Shown: one piece after another, positions 1-11,200 of the stretch
How positions within the stretch are numbered: the first letter of the stretch is position 1
Layout: every line of letters starts with the position of its first letter
Assembly: GCA_025656455.1 (NCBI GenBank)
Contig: JAHXHS010000009.1
Location: forward strand, 62,001 to 126,000
Direction: 5' to 3'
Source: Candidatus Thiodiazotropha sp. (ex Epidulcina cf. delphinae)
Lineage (GTDB): Bacteria > Pseudomonadota > Gammaproteobacteria > Chromatiales > Chromatiaceae
Length of the DNA: 64,000 nucleotides
Position numbers and translations under genes: made by a program
Notes under the pieces: generated by a model
The model's database searches: none
Told to the model about the DNA's origin: nothing
What the model saw: the letters and a program-made list of their open reading frames with translations, nothing else

Positions 1-1
1 C

Positions 2-676
2 AACCTGTTCAAGGAGAACCGTTTCACGGGCAAGGACCGTTTTGGCGATGCCAATCAGATCTCCTTCGGCCTTACCTCCCGCTGGTTTCAGGCAAGCAAC
101 GGCATGGAACGATTACGCGCCGGCATCGGTCAGATCTACTACGCCAAAAAGAGAGCGGTGCAACTGACCGAGCCTGTCGATGAAAATCCTTCATCCGCTG
201 TGGTGGCCGAACTCTCGACACGGCTCGGGCGCTACTGGCGCAGCACCCTGAATCTACGGCGCAATCCCCACCTGGAGGAGGATCAGATCGATAAAGGCCG
301 CTTTACCCTGCGCTACCACACCCCCGATCGCGAACAGTTCAATATCGATTACAATTTCAATCGCGATACCATCGAAGACCTGGATATCTCGTTCTTCTGG
401 CCCTTTGGTCATAAGTTCAGCCTGTTCGGAAAATGGAAACACTCATACCTTTATGAGCGGAATATGAATAGAATACTCGGCTTCGAATACGGTGGCCGCT
501 GCTGTTGGAAACTGCGGACTCTCTTCCAACGCTATGTGGCGAACGAAGATCGGGACGAAGATGAGGCGTCGCGTTTCATGCTGCAGCTGGAACTACGGGG
601 GCTTGGCGCCCTGGGCCAGCCGGTGGAAAAAACAATGCAGGATACGATTTATGGTTATCAGACTGAACGGCAATGA
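2..676 (+). CDS. lptD: LPS-assembly protein LptD, C-terminal part (5' end outside window)
   Basis: The frame is open from the first base and lacks a start, so only about the last 224 residues are present. The opening stretch (NLFKENRFTGKDRFGDANQ) is the conserved LptD barrel motif, followed by alternating beta-barrel strands rich in aromatic and Arg residues. LptD is the outer-membrane barrel that, with LptE, inserts lipopolysaccharide into the outer leaflet. The stop overlaps the start of surA (ATGA), the usual lptD-surA-pdxA order of gammaproteobacteria, and SurA is a chaperone for LptD. Identity rests on the motif plus this order. Confidence 0.9.
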   Translation, partial: NLFKENRFTGKDRFGDANQISFGLTSRWFQASNGMERLRAGIGQIYYAKKRAVQLTEPVDENPSSAVVAELSTRLGRYWRSTLNLRRNPHLEEDQIDKGRFTLRYHTPDREQFNIDYNFNRDTIEDLDISFFWPFGHKFSLFGKWKHSYLYERNMNRILGFEYGGRCCWKLRTLFQRYVANEDRDEDEASRFMLQLELRGLGALGQPVEKTMQDTIYGYQTERQ

Positions 677-1989
677 CAATGGGTAGCAGACCCACCTCAC
701 GCTTTCGATTGATCGGACTGATGGCGCTCGCGGCCAGTCTCACACTACAGGCAGCGGTCAAAGAGCTGGACCATATCGTTGCCGTGGTGAATGAGGACAT
801 CATCGCCAAGAGCGAACTCGACAGCCAGACGCGGGAGATGCTCGCCCAGCTCACGCAAAAGCGCACCAACCTGCCCCCGATGCGAATCCTCCAGGAACAG
901 GTGCTGGAACGCATGATCGCCAAACGCCTGCAGCTGCAGACCGCCGAACGGCTCGGCCTCGGCGTGGACGATGCCACGGTCACCAAGGCGATTGCCAATA
1001 TCGCCCAAAACAATAACATCTCCCTGCTGCAACTGCGCGAGACCCTGGAGGCTGACGGCATTAGTTTCCCCCTGTTCCGCGAGCAGTTGCGGGAGGACAT
1101 CCTGATCAATCGACTGAAACAGAAAGAGGTGATCAATCGTATCGTGATCACCGAACAGGATGTCAAGAGCTTCCTCGCCCGGGAGATCGGGACCAGTCGG
1201 CAACGCTCAGCGGTACGCCTGTTCCACATCCTGATCGCCACCCCGGAAGGGGCTTCCCCGCAGGACGTGCAGGCGGCGAAGCGGGAGGCCCTGTCGGTCT
1301 ATGATCAGCTCAATCAAGGCGCCGATTTCAGTGAGCTCGCGGTACGGGTCTCAGATGGAAGGCAGGCCCTCGAAGGCGGCGATCTCGGCTGGATCGAGAC
1401 CTCTCGCATTCCCAGCCTGTTCACCAGTGTGGTCGACGAAATGGAGCCGGGGACCATCAGTGAACCGATCCGCAACGCTTCGGGATTTCACATCGTCAAG
1501 CTGTCTGAGGTAAGGGGCGGCAAAAAGCTGATCATCAATCAGACGCATGCCCGGCACATCCTGGTGAACACCAATGAGATCGTCTCCGACAACGAGGCCC
1601 GGCAGCGTCTGGAGACCTTGCGGGAACGCATCGTCGGCGGCGATGCCTTCGAAACCCTGGCCCGTTCCCATTCGGATGACAAGGCCTCGGCCATCAAGGG
1701 CGGCGACCTGGGCTGGACCAGCCCCGGCGACCTGGTTCCCCAATTCGAGGAGCGGATGGACGCCCTGGCGATCGACGAGATCAGCGAGCCCTTCAAGACC
1801 CAGTTCGGCTGGCACATCGTACAACCCCTGGAGCGGCGGCAGCATGACAATACCGAAGAGGCGTTGAAGAATATGGCGCGCCAGGAGATTCAGAAACAAA
1901 AATCGGAAGAGGCCATCGAACTCTGGCTGCGTCAGCTGCGCGACGAGGCCTATGTCGAGATCCTCCTGGAAGCGTTGGATACCCCTTGA
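673..1989 (+). CDS. surA: Periplasmic chaperone / peptidyl-prolyl isomerase SurA
   Basis: 438 residues, the normal SurA length. An N-terminal signal peptide (about residues 10-28, ending LTLQAA) is followed by the SurA N-domain ([18 protein letters not shown] at 33-50). Two parvulin domains follow, at about 181-279 (RLFHILI to GFHIVKL) and 291-389 (HARHILV to GWHIVQP), then a C-terminal helix. SurA escorts unfolded outer-membrane proteins through the periplasm to the Bam machine. The start overlaps the lptD stop by four bases and the stop overlaps the pdxA start, so the three genes are translationally coupled. Confidence 0.96.
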   Translation: MTMGSRPTSRFRLIGLMALAASLTLQAAVKELDHIVAVVNEDIIAKSELDSQTREMLAQLTQKRTNLPPMRILQEQVLERMIAKRLQLQTAERLGLGVDDATVTKAIANIAQNNNISLLQLRETLEADGISFPLFREQLREDILINRLKQKEVINRIVITEQDVKSFLAREIGTSRQRSAVRLFHILIATPEGASPQDVQAAKREALSVYDQLNQGADFSELAVRVSDGRQALEGGDLGWIETSRIPSLFTSVVDEMEPGTISEPIRNASGFHIVKLSEVRGGKKLIINQTHARHILVNTNEIVSDNEARQRLETLRERIVGGDAFETLARSHSDDKASAIKGGDLGWTSPGDLVPQFEERMDALAIDEISEPFKTQFGWHIVQPLERRQHDNTEEALKNMARQEIQKQKSEEAIELWLRQLRDEAYVEILLEALDTP

Positions 1990-2978
1990 TTTCCCGTCTT
2001 GCGCTCACTCCCGGCGAACCGGCCGGTATCGGCCCGGATCTGTGTGTCATGCTGGCCCAGCGGCCCTACCCGGAAACCGAGATCGTGGCGGTTGCCGACC
2101 CTGTCTTACTGCAGCAACGCGCCGAGCGCCTGGGTCTGCCCCTGCAACTATTGCCTTTCGAGAGCGACAAACCGCCCGCCCCGCTCCCTCCAGGACAACT
2201 CAGATACCTGCCCGTCGCACTGCAGAACGCGGTGAGCTGCGGCCGGTTGAATCCAGCCAATGCCGGCTATGTACTCGAGACACTCAGGCTTGCCACCGAG
2301 GGTTGTCTCGCCAATCACTTCGACGGCCTGGTAACCGGCCCGGTGCACAAAGGGGTGATCAACGACGCCGGTCTGCCCTTTACCGGGCATACCGAATACC
2401 TGTCGGCGCTCTGTAACCATGCTCACCCGGTGATGATGCTCGCCACCCCCGACCTGCGGGTGGCGCTTGTCACCACTCACCTCCCCCTGTCCGAGGTCAG
2501 CCAGGCGATTACCAAAGCGCGGCTGCGCCAGGTCGCCGGCACCCTCCACCACGACCTGCAACGGCGGTTCGGCATCCAGCAACCGCGCATCATGGTCTGC
2601 GGACTCAATCCTCACGCTGGCGAACAAGGGCACCTGGGGAGGGAAGAGATCGAGATCATCCAGCCGGTGCTGGCGGAACTCAACAGCACTGGCATGCAGC
2701 TGATCGGCCCCATGCCGGCCGACACCCTGTTCATGCCCATCCACCTGCAACAGGCCGATGCGATCCTGGCCATGTATCATGACCAGGGATTGCCGGTGCT
2801 GAAGCACCTGGGATTCGGTAACGCGGTCAATATCACCCTAGGGTTGCCTATCATCCGCACCTCGGTCGACCATGGCACGGCGCTGCCCCTGGCAGGCACC
2901 AATCAGGCGGATCTGGGCAGTCTGATATACGCGATCAAGGTTGCGGAGACGATGGTCAGAAGTAAGCTAAACACCTGA
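1986..2978 (+). CDS. pdxA: 4-hydroxythreonine-4-phosphate dehydrogenase PdxA
   Basis: 330 residues. PdxA oxidises 4-phosphohydroxy-L-threonine in the DXP-dependent pathway to pyridoxal phosphate. Family hallmarks seen are the N-terminal [23 protein letters not shown], and the three metal-ligand histidine contexts [17 protein letters not shown] and [10 protein letters not shown]. The start codon is TTG inside the surA stop (TTGA overlap); no ATG or GTG fits the expected N-terminus, so the TTG start is well supported. Reading ends 9 bp before a strong palindrome that separates it from the convergent pmbA gene. Confidence 0.96.
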   Translation: MISRLALTPGEPAGIGPDLCVMLAQRPYPETEIVAVADPVLLQQRAERLGLPLQLLPFESDKPPAPLPPGQLRYLPVALQNAVSCGRLNPANAGYVLETLRLATEGCLANHFDGLVTGPVHKGVINDAGLPFTGHTEYLSALCNHAHPVMMLATPDLRVALVTTHLPLSEVSQAITKARLRQVAGTLHHDLQRRFGIQQPRIMVCGLNPHAGEQGHLGREEIEIIQPVLAELNSTGMQLIGPMPADTLFMPIHLQQADAILAMYHDQGLPVLKHLGFGNAVNITLGLPIIRTSVDHGTALPLAGTNQADLGSLIYAIKVAETMVRSKLNT

Positions 2979-2986
2979 GCATAAAA

Positions 2987-3015
2987 CGTAGGGTGCGGCA
3001 GGGCCGCACCCTACG
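2987..3015. repeat. REP-like GC-rich palindrome between convergent pdxA and pmbA
   Basis: Arms of about 13 bp (CGTAGGGTGCGGC and its complement) enclose a short loop. The same GGTGCGGC-n-GCCGCACC hairpin recurs at 22251-22269, around 27631-27655 and 27745-27770, and around 38317-38340 and 38430-38458. Placement between two convergent genes suits a bidirectional transcription stop, but there is no clear T-tract, so terminator function is inference. Confidence 0.7.
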
Positions 3016-3022
3016 TGACCCA

Positions 3023-4357
3023 TTACCCGCCGGCAATCGTCATCCTATCGATCAGCCAGGAGCCGGTCTGGATGCTGCTGCGGGTCTCTACATCCGTACC
3101 GACCTCCCGCAGCCCCATTAACATGTCACGCAGGTTGCCGGCAATGGTGATCTCTTCGACAGGATATTGAATCACCCCGTCTTCCACCCAGAAGCCCGCG
3201 ACGCCGCGAGAATAATCGCCGGTAACCATATTGACCCCCTGCCCCATCAACTCGGTGACCAACAGGCCGCGCTCCATCTTTCTCAGTAGGCCTTCCCTGT
3301 CCAGTTCACCGCTGTTGATGCGGAGATTGCGCACCCCGCCCGCATTTCCGGTGGTCTCCATGCCAAGCTTGCGCGCGGCATAGCTATCGAGTACATAGCT
3401 CTCCAGCACGCCATCGCGGATGAAGGCCCTGCGGGTGGTGGCGACGCCCTCGTTGTCATAGGCGGCGCTGGCCAGTCCGACGGGCAGTCGGGGCTCCTCA
3501 TGGATCTCGATGAATTCAGGGAAGATCTGTCTGCCCAGGTGGTCGAGGAGAAAACTGGCCTTGCGATAGAGGGCGGAGCCCCGAATCGCGCCGACGAAAC
3601 TGCGCAGCAGACCCACCGCCACATCCGCTTGAAACAGCACCGGCGCCTGCTGCGTTGCAACCTGCCGCGCGCCGAGACGTGACAGGGTCCTCTGTGCGGC
3701 GATCATCCCAACCTGCTCCGGGGACTGCAGCCGGTCACCCTGGCGCGACAGGGTATACCAATAGTCACGCTGCATGCTGTCATCCTGCTTACCCACCACG
3801 GCGCAACTGAGGCTGTGGCGAGATGCGGGATAGCCGCCGATAAAGCCATGGGTGTTGCCGTAAACCTGCAAACCGTCATGGGAGTTGAGGGTGGCGCCCT
3901 CGGAATTGACGATGCGGGGATCCAGCTCACGGGCCGCGTTCTCACAGCGGATGGCCTGCTCGATGCCCTGCTCTACACTCAGTTTCCAGGGGTGATAGAG
4001 CTCGAGATCGGGCAGGTCGGTCGCCATCAGACCGGCGTCCGCCAGGCCGGCGCAAGGGTCTTCCGAGGTGTAACGGGCAAAGTTGCAGGCCGCCGCCACC
4101 GTCTCCTTAAGCGCCTGTGGACTGAGGTCCGAGGTGCTGGCGGCGCCCTTACGCCGACCAAAATAGACGGTGACACCCAAACCGTTGTCCCGGGTATGCT
4201 CGATGGTCTCGGTTTCACCCAGGCGCACCGTCAACGAAAGCCCCGCATCGCTGCTCACTCCCGCCTCCGCCGCACTCGCTCCCTGACGTTTCGCCTCTCT
4301 CAGCAGATCCTCGACCAGCTGTTGAAGCTCGGCTTTACGCTGCTCCATGTCGATCAC
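3023..4357 (-). CDS. pmbA: TldD/PmbA family metalloprotease subunit PmbA (TldE)
   Basis: 444 residues with typical PmbA features: the N-terminal [27 protein letters not shown] block, a central RKASFL segment, and the C-terminal GYSRG-like run ([17 protein letters not shown]). PmbA pairs with TldD in a cytoplasmic metalloprotease complex that matures modified peptides such as microcin B17 and degrades CcdA. It lacks the HExxxH zinc motif, as PmbA subunits do. It lies downstream of tldD on the same strand with a 4-bp overlap of its start and the tldD stop, so the subunits are probably made together; tldD and pmbA are apart in E. coli. Confidence 0.93.
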   Translation of the reverse strand: MIDMEQRKAELQQLVEDLLREAKRQGASAAEAGVSSDAGLSLTVRLGETETIEHTRDNGLGVTVYFGRRKGAASTSDLSPQALKETVAAACNFARYTSEDPCAGLADAGLMATDLPDLELYHPWKLSVEQGIEQAIRCENAARELDPRIVNSEGATLNSHDGLQVYGNTHGFIGGYPASRHSLSCAVVGKQDDSMQRDYWYTLSRQGDRLQSPEQVGMIAAQRTLSRLGARQVATQQAPVLFQADVAVGLLRSFVGAIRGSALYRKASFLLDHLGRQIFPEFIEIHEEPRLPVGLASAAYDNEGVATTRRAFIRDGVLESYVLDSYAARKLGMETTGNAGGVRNLRINSGELDREGLLRKMERGLLVTELMGQGVNMVTGDYSRGVAGFWVEDGVIQYPVEEITIAGNLRDMLMGLREVGTDVETRSSIQTGSWLIDRMTIAGG

Positions 4358-5796
4358 TGTTCGGTACCCCCGACGGTCAATTCATCCACCTTCAGGGTTG
4401 GCTGCCCGACGCCCACCGGCACGCTCTGCCCCTCCTTGCCGCAAACGCCGACACCGGCATCCAGCTTCAGATCGTCGCCAACCATGCTCACCCGGGTCAT
4501 GGCTTCGGGGCCGTTGCCTATCAGGGTGGCCCCTTTCACCGGCCGGGTCACCTTCCCGTTCTCGATCAAATAGGCCTCACTGGCGGAGAAGACGAACCGG
4601 CCGGAGGTGATATCCACCTGGCCGCCACCGAAATTGACCGCATACAGCCCTCTATCCACCGAGGCGATGATCTCCTCCGGTTTATACTCGCCGGGCAATA
4701 GATAGGTGTTGGTCATGCGCGGCATCGGCAGGTGCGCATAAGATTCGCGCCTGCCGTTGCCTGTCGTATCCACCTTCATCAGCCGGGCGTTGTGCTTGTC
4801 CTGCATATAACCCTTGAGCATGCCGTTTTCGATCAGCACCGTGTTTTGACTCGGCGTCCCTTCATCATCCACATTCAGCGAACCACGACGCCCAGGCAGG
4901 GTGCCGTCATCCACAACCGTACAACAACCAGCGGCCACCTGTTCACCGATCCGTCCGCTGAAGGCCGAGGTGCCCTTGCGATTGAAGTCCCCTTCCAAAC
5001 CGTGCCCGACCGCCTCATGCAGCAGCACCCCGGGCCAACCGGGACCGAGCACTACCGGCATCGCGCCGGCCGGGGCGTCCACGGCGTCCAGGTTCACCAA
5101 TGCCTGCCTCACCGCTTCCCGGGCATAGCCCAGGGCGCGCTCCTGATCCAGGAAATAGTCGAAACTCTCCCGCGCGCCGCCACCGCTACTCCCCTGCTCG
5201 CGCCGCGACCCCTGCTCTACAATGACATGCACATTGAGCCGGATCAGTGGCCGCACATCGGCGCTGAGGGTGCCGTCGATGGCAGCCACCAGCACCACAT
5301 CATGGGCGCCCACCAGGCTGACGATGACCTGTTTCACTCGTGGGTCCTGTTGCCGGGCCTCGCTATCGACCCGCCGCAGCAGATCGATCTTCTCGGTCTC
5401 GCTCAGGCTGGGCAGCGGGTTGATCGGGGCGTAGAGCTGACGGGGCACCGGCATACCGGCAATGCGCACCGACTGATCGGCGCCACCGCGGATGATGGCC
5501 CGGGCCGCCCGGGCCGCCTCCTGCAGGGTGGGCAGTTGTAACTCGTCGGAGTAGGCAAACCCCGTCTTCTCGCCGCTGATCACGCGAATACCGGCGCCTT
5601 GTTCGATATTGTGCGCCCCCTCCTTGATAATGCCGTCCTCCAAGACCCAGGACTCCAGCCGGCTGGACTGGAAATAGAGGTCGGCGGCATCGACGCCGCT
5701 ACCGGTCAATTCACCGAGCATGCGGTCGAGATCCTGCTCGGCCAGCCCCACCGGGGCTAAGATCGTCTCTTGTGCTATTTGAATCAGATCAGACAT
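4354..5796 (-). CDS. tldD: Metalloprotease TldD
   Basis: 480 residues from the ATG at 5796 ([10 protein letters not shown]...), matching E. coli TldD length (481). The zinc motif HEAVGH is at about 260-265, followed by [14 protein letters not shown], and a conserved Cys near the C-terminus ([10 protein letters not shown]). The frame stays open 63 codons further upstream, but that extension overlaps the end of the nitrilase gene and is not TldD-like, so the shorter start is chosen. Forms a heterodimeric peptidase with PmbA, encoded immediately downstream. Confidence 0.95.
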   Translation of the reverse strand: MSDLIQIAQETILAPVGLAEQDLDRMLGELTGSGVDAADLYFQSSRLESWVLEDGIIKEGAHNIEQGAGIRVISGEKTGFAYSDELQLPTLQEAARAARAIIRGGADQSVRIAGMPVPRQLYAPINPLPSLSETEKIDLLRRVDSEARQQDPRVKQVIVSLVGAHDVVLVAAIDGTLSADVRPLIRLNVHVIVEQGSRREQGSSGGGARESFDYFLDQERALGYAREAVRQALVNLDAVDAPAGAMPVVLGPGWPGVLLHEAVGHGLEGDFNRKGTSAFSGRIGEQVAAGCCTVVDDGTLPGRRGSLNVDDEGTPSQNTVLIENGMLKGYMQDKHNARLMKVDTTGNGRRESYAHLPMPRMTNTYLLPGEYKPEEIIASVDRGLYAVNFGGGQVDITSGRFVFSASEAYLIENGKVTRPVKGATLIGNGPEAMTRVSMVGDDLKLDAGVGVCGKEGQSVPVGVGQPTLKVDELTVGGTEQ

Positions 5797-5854
5797 GGTT
5801 TTCCCAGCCAAAGGGCTGAATGGCTTATGGTGGATGGTAACGCTAACCGGACCT

Positions 5855-6676
5855 TTACAATCGCTGATGGGCAATGGTCGGAAAGGTGCGGCGGATAGTC
5901 TGCTGATACTCCCGGTCGAGTTCCACACAGACGAATCCGGTGCCCCTGGGCACCTGGGAGAGCACGGTTCCCCAGGGATCGACAATCATGCTGTGGCCAT
6001 GAGTCTCGCGGCCACTGATGTGGTAACCGCCTTGGGCGGGCGCGACGACGAAAGCGAGATTCTCGATCGCCCTGGCGCGCACCAGCGTCTCCCAATGGGC
6101 CTTGCCGGTCATGGCGGTGAAGGATGAAGGCACGACGAAGATCTCCGCCCCCTCATCGAGCAGTTTGCGAAACAGCTCCGGAAAACGCAGATCGTAGCAG
6201 ATCGCCACTCCGAGTCGCCCGAACGGGGTGTCCAACACCACCAGCTTGTCCCCCGGTTCAATGGTGCCGGACTCGATATAGCGTTCGTCTGTCTCAACCA
6301 GATGGACATCGAACAGGTGGATCTTGTCGTAGCGGGCCACCTGCCTGCCACTGTTGTCCATGATCAGACAGGAGGCCCGCACCTTGCTGCCCTGGCTGGC
6401 CCGCATCGGAATGGTGCCACCGACGAGCCAGACGTCATAACGTGTCGCCATCTGACTGAGGAAACCTTGCAGGGGGCCGTCCTGATCCTCCTCACAGAGG
6501 GTCAGCATATCCCTGTCGTGCTCGCCTTTGAAGGCGAAATTCTCCGGCAATACCACTAATCCCGCACCGGACTCGGACGCCTCGCCGATCAATCGCTCCG
6601 CCTCCAGGAGGTTGGCGCTGACATTGGGACTGGACGCCATCTGTATCGCTGCGACTTTATTTTTTTTACCACTCAT
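5855..6676 (-). CDS. Carbon-nitrogen hydrolase (Nit family amidase)
   Basis: 273 residues. The catalytic triad of the nitrilase superfamily is visible: Glu45 (VLPENFAF), Lys118 ([10 protein letters not shown]) and Cys160 ([11 protein letters not shown]). The DKIHLFDV and CYDLRFPE wording is that of the Nit1/NitA branch, whose members hydrolyse deaminated glutathione; that substrate is inferred by family only. It ends 58 bp before tldD, in the block yhdP-nit-tldD-pmbA. No signal peptide; cytoplasmic. Confidence 0.9.
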   Translation of the reverse strand: MSGKKNKVAAIQMASSPNVSANLLEAERLIGEASESGAGLVVLPENFAFKGEHDRDMLTLCEEDQDGPLQGFLSQMATRYDVWLVGGTIPMRASQGSKVRASCLIMDNSGRQVARYDKIHLFDVHLVETDERYIESGTIEPGDKLVVLDTPFGRLGVAICYDLRFPELFRKLLDEGAEIFVVPSSFTAMTGKAHWETLVRARAIENLAFVVAPAQGGYHISGRETHGHSMIVDPWGTVLSQVPRGTGFVCVELDREYQQTIRRTFPTIAHQRL

Positions 6677-6953
6677 CTGCGAATTGTTCCGGCTATATCT
6701 CGTAAAAGGTCGGATAAATAGGGGCCAGTCCCGAGCATAGCATCATGGGCCTCGATGCCGCCAGCCGGAGCCGGTGGGGTCGTCTTTTAACCATTTTTTA
6801 GCCTCTACAAAATCTTGTGGAAATTCATTTCCCACATAATCAAAACCTTTATAAACCGAAGCCCCCCCGATAAATCGGCCTAAAATCAGTGTAATCCGCT
6901 GAATTACCTACCAATTCCTTCTCATAAAAGCTGTCCTTTCGCCGATTCATCCA

Positions 6954-8120
6954 TCATAACTCGACCACATTACTCACGCTGAACTTTTCGTCGATGCGAA
7001 TCTTTTTTGCCGTCGTCGTGATAGTCGTTATTTGGTTGATATTTTCTTCACCAAAAATATGTGTCAGCTTATTTATGTTTTTCGGTCGTTGGCCACTTTC
7101 ATCGTGCCATTTGCATTCATAAAGATTTAATAAATTCCCCTCGGGAATCATAAAATCAACTTCCCTCCCATCTTTGTCGCGAAAATAATAAATCTCATCC
7201 GCTTTACCCTGATTATGTAAACTACGCAAAAGCTGTCCAAACGCATAGGTTTCAAAAAACGCACCCAACAGCGGGTTGTTACCTAACCTGTCGATTGACT
7301 GGATATTGGCGAGATAACACAATAATCCGCTATCCAAAAAATAAAGCTTGGGAGATTTGATAATCCTCTTACCAAAATTTTGATAATAGGGTTTAAGCAG
7401 ATAAATAATATTCGATGCCTCAAGCACGCCTATCCAGCTTTTTATGGTATGCGTGCTAACTCCCACGTCCGTGGCAATACGGCTCATGGAAAATATCTGC
7501 CCTGAACGAACTGCCAGCAGGCGCATAAATTGATCAAATTCACGTACATGCCGAATATTGATCAACTGCCGCACATCCCGTTCAATATAGGTAGCGAGAT
7601 AGTCACTGAAGAAGCGGGTGTGATCCAGATTATGTTCGTATATTTCCGGGTACCCTCCCTTGACCAGCCACTCCAGAACCTGCGCCGCACTCAAGTCGGT
7701 CTTGAAATGCTTCACCAGTTCCCTGACAGACAGGCTGTGCAGATTCAGAATAGACACCCTGCCGGCGAGGCTTTCTGAAACACCCTTCATCAGGGAAAAT
7801 TTTTGTGAACCCGTCATCACGTATTGACCGGTTACCTGTCTGTGTTGGTCAATCCAGATTTTGATTTGCCTGAAGAGCTCAGGCGCATACTGGATCTCAT
7901 CGATAACCAGCGGTGTCCCATGAGACTCAAGAAAAAAATGCCCGCTCTCGCTGGCTTGCCTTGCTTCAAGTGGAACATCCAGACTGACATAGCTATGCTT
8001 GGGAAACAGATGGTTCAGCAGGCTGGATTTACCTGTTTGCCGCGCACCGGTTAACAACAAGGCCGGGCGTTCGGCATTGAGTTTCTTAATCAGGTCTGAG
8101 ATTTCTCGCTCTATCCACAT
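6954..8120 (-). CDS. AAA family ATPase with DUF4143 (AAA_14 type)
   Basis: 388 residues. Walker A GARQTGKS at 25-32, Walker B LVIDEIQ at about 71-77, then the TGSQ sensor-like motif and the C-terminal DUF4143 region (KLYFLDSGLLCYL, nuclease-like fold with EVDFMIP and YECKWH). Such proteins are widespread in bacteria and archaea without an agreed function; a nuclease-like tail hints at nucleic-acid work or defence. It is AT-richer than its neighbours and sits between yhdP and the nitrilase, genes that usually adjoin, so it looks acquired. The 277 bp between it and the nitrilase start carry no recognised feature. Confidence 0.88.
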   Translation of the reverse strand: MWIEREISDLIKKLNAERPALLLTGARQTGKSSLLNHLFPKHSYVSLDVPLEARQASESGHFFLESHGTPLVIDEIQYAPELFRQIKIWIDQHRQVTGQYVMTGSQKFSLMKGVSESLAGRVSILNLHSLSVRELVKHFKTDLSAAQVLEWLVKGGYPEIYEHNLDHTRFFSDYLATYIERDVRQLINIRHVREFDQFMRLLAVRSGQIFSMSRIATDVGVSTHTIKSWIGVLEASNIIYLLKPYYQNFGKRIIKSPKLYFLDSGLLCYLANIQSIDRLGNNPLLGAFFETYAFGQLLRSLHNQGKADEIYYFRDKDGREVDFMIPEGNLLNLYECKWHDESGQRPKNINKLTHIFGEENINQITTITTTAKKIRIDEKFSVSNVVEL

Positions 8121-8219
8121 ATTCGGATAATATGAAGCGCCACTTCATATTTGTCAATACCGGCGCCACCCGCAGAATGTTGTCTTTTAGGCGTATCTCT
8201 CCTCCGGACTGAGTGAGGA

Positions 8220-11200
8220 CTATTCCTGGTCACCTAAATCCCCTGGCATCGCCGGCATATGGGTATCGGCTCCGGCTTCCTCGCCCGGCTGTAGAATTTG
8301 ATTGAACTGCGGATCGTCCCAGCTTCCGGTCACGGCGTAGGTGCGCCTGGCGATACGATCGAACTGCTTGCCGAACAACTGTTGTGTCACTGCCAGCGCC
8401 ACACCGACCGTCGGACTGACGGCCAGTGCCCCGAACAGGGGCAGGGTAGCGCTCACATTGGGCGTGACCACGACCTGCTGATCGTAACTGCGGCTGCTGA
8501 GTCCGGTTCGCCCGCGCACATCGATCGTCGCCGCCGAACTCTGCATGAGCAGGTCAGTGGTGTAGGCCTCGCCGTCATTCAGGGTGAAGTTGCCTTCGAT
8601 GCTGTCGAACGTCAGCCCTTTGGAAAACAGATCGGAAAAGTCCAGCGCCAATCGCTTGCCCAGGGCGTTCAAGCTGAATAAACCAATCAGCCGCCCCACC
8701 CCCGGATCGACATTGTTCACCTGCCCCTTATCCACCTTCAGCCAGATACTGCCATAGAGTTTTTCGGCCCCCATTTCCAGCGGTGAGGTGGGCCAGTAGA
8801 GTTCGGCCTTGACATCGGTGGGGGCCTTCTCGATCCCAGTGGTAAGACCCAGGTCTTGCTGCAGATCGCCGAGGCTGTTGGTATGCATGCGCAAATTCAA
8901 CGAAGTACTGTGGCCCCTTGGGGTTTGACGCCAATATCCCTGACCCGACAGGTCCAGCGAATCCCCCACCAGGTTGAGGCTGTTGACGGTGATGCCGTCC
9001 GGCTCCTTGCTCCAGGTGATGTTGCCCTTACCCATGGGATTATCATTGATGTAGAGCTTATCGACCGTGAGATTGAGCGCGGGCACGACCCTGGGATCGG
9101 CTTGATCCGTTTTCCGCTCCGCGAAGTCCGGGCCGGTGATCGCCTTGGCCAGCTCCTCAAGATTGAGCTTGATATAGTCGAAGCGACCGAGGATCGGTCT
9201 CTGGCTTAAATCGCCGGGCACCTGCATCATTCCCTGGACCGTCTCGGAGGTGAGATTGACCCGATAGCCGTCGGCGTAGTTCTTGTAAGTGAAATGGGTA
9301 TCGGGACAGGTGGTGCCCAACGCGGTGAGTTGGTCGACCCGCAGATCCATTTCGATTTCCAGCGCCTTTCCCTCTCCCGAGGTTGCCTGGCGTCCGAGCC
9401 AGGCTATCCAGGTGTCTGCATTGAGCGCCGCCAGATGGCCACCCATATACACCCCCTTGATGCCGTCCAGGGAGAGCGGCTTCCCGGCAAAGGCGATCGC
9501 GGCGGTCCACGGTTTTTCGCGCTGGTCGAAAAGGCGAAACAGGGCATGGGTCTGTTGACCGTATCGAACCCGCAGTTCGGTGGTCTGGTCAGCACGAAAA
9601 TCGGCTCCTAAATCCAGCTTGCGCCTCTCCTGCGCCTGCTTGCCCAGGGGGGCGGGAAGATTGACCGACACACCCCGCAGATCGGATACCAAGCTCAGTC
9701 TGACCGGCACTTGGCTGGGTCGATGTGAGACGGTAACCCGTATGTCGCCCTCGCCGACACCTTCGAAATGTTGTAATTGCCAATCGGGGAACTGTCGCTG
9801 CAATCGCGCTATATCAAGGGGCATGCGGGTGGAAATGCGTGTCCAGCGGGTGCCTTGGTGAACATGGGGGACGACATCGAAACTGACCTCGTCGTCCAGA
9901 ACCCTGGCCTCAAGGCCATTTGCCTCCACCGCTGACTGATTGAACCGGAGCCTGCCTGAAAGCCGGTCCACCTTCAGATCGGCCTGCTTGATATACAGGG
10001 AGGCCTGATCGAATTCGATGGCGCCATCGATGCGAAAAGGGTCCTGACTGCGCAGGGGGATCGACATATCGACCTGGGTCCGGATCTGACCATCCACCGC
10101 CACGGCCTCGACGAAAGGCTGGAAGTCGGCCCGCAACGGTGTATCCCCCAGGATCGCCGACAGATCCTTGAACGGCCCCTTGGCCAGGCCGCGAATTTCG
10201 ACCGGCGAGGCATCTTTCAATTGTTCGATGTTTATCGCAACATCCTGTAATTGACTGTCAAGCAACAGGCCATCCTGCAGTTTGACCCGCAGGCCGTTAT
10301 TGATGAAATGGACCTCTGCCACAGCATCTGACAAGCGAGGCCATTCCGGCAGGTAGTCGAGCAGCAGATCCTCGACCCCGAACCAGACTTCAAAGCGCCC
10401 CTGATGCTCACGAAAGGGAAACTCGCTAACCGGGCCGTAGAGCAAAAAACTGCCTGACTTCACATAACCGCTCACCACGGATTTGTCGAGCCAGGCAACC
10501 AGCTCTTCAGGCATCACCCCCACCGGCAGGTATTCGCTTTTGCGTGAACCGTCCGCATCCCAGAAGTCGGATTGGATATCGACAAACAGATCCTTGCCCG
10601 AAATCGGTATCTGCAGATCGATACGGGAGAGGGTCTGCACATCCCGATTACTCATCTGCAGGCGATCGCTTTGCAAATGCAGACCGGATTCGATGTCGAA
10701 ACCCCATTCAAAATCCCCCATCGCCCGGGTCGCCTGCAGGGGCTGGCGGAACAGTTGCGGGAAATCGACCAGCAGATTGCTGCTGTCGATCTTCAGCCAG
10801 CCCCCCGATTGGTCGCCGTCGAAGACCAGCTTCAGGCCGTTCAGGCCCGGCACCGTCTCCCAGGGCCGGTTGGAATAACCACTCACCGCACCCTTGAGCC
10901 GCCACCCGATCACCGCCCCGTCCCCCTGGCGCAAGGTGAAATCCAAATCAGTGAGACGCCCTTCGGGGGAGAGTCCGACAAGGGCGTTATGCAAATCGGG
11001 ATCGGGCAGCTCCAGGATAGCGAGAAAGTCGCTGACGCCCTTCAGTGACAGATACTCCGCCTGGATATGAAAAAGCTTCTCACTGGCGCCTCTGCTTCGC
11101 CACGCAAGCCCGAGTCTCCCGCTCGGCCAGGTCTCACCCTCGTGGCGTATTTGCAGATCATCCAGATCGAACAGCCAGCCATTGTCCTGACGGCGCCAGT

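Noticed and set aside
576..1241. Long minus-strand frame over lptD/surA.
   Set aside because: Shadow of surA; Arg/Ser-rich translation without protein character.
5797..5985. 63-codon upstream extension of tldD.
   Set aside because: Not like TldD and overlaps the nitrilase gene; the start at 5796 matches family length.
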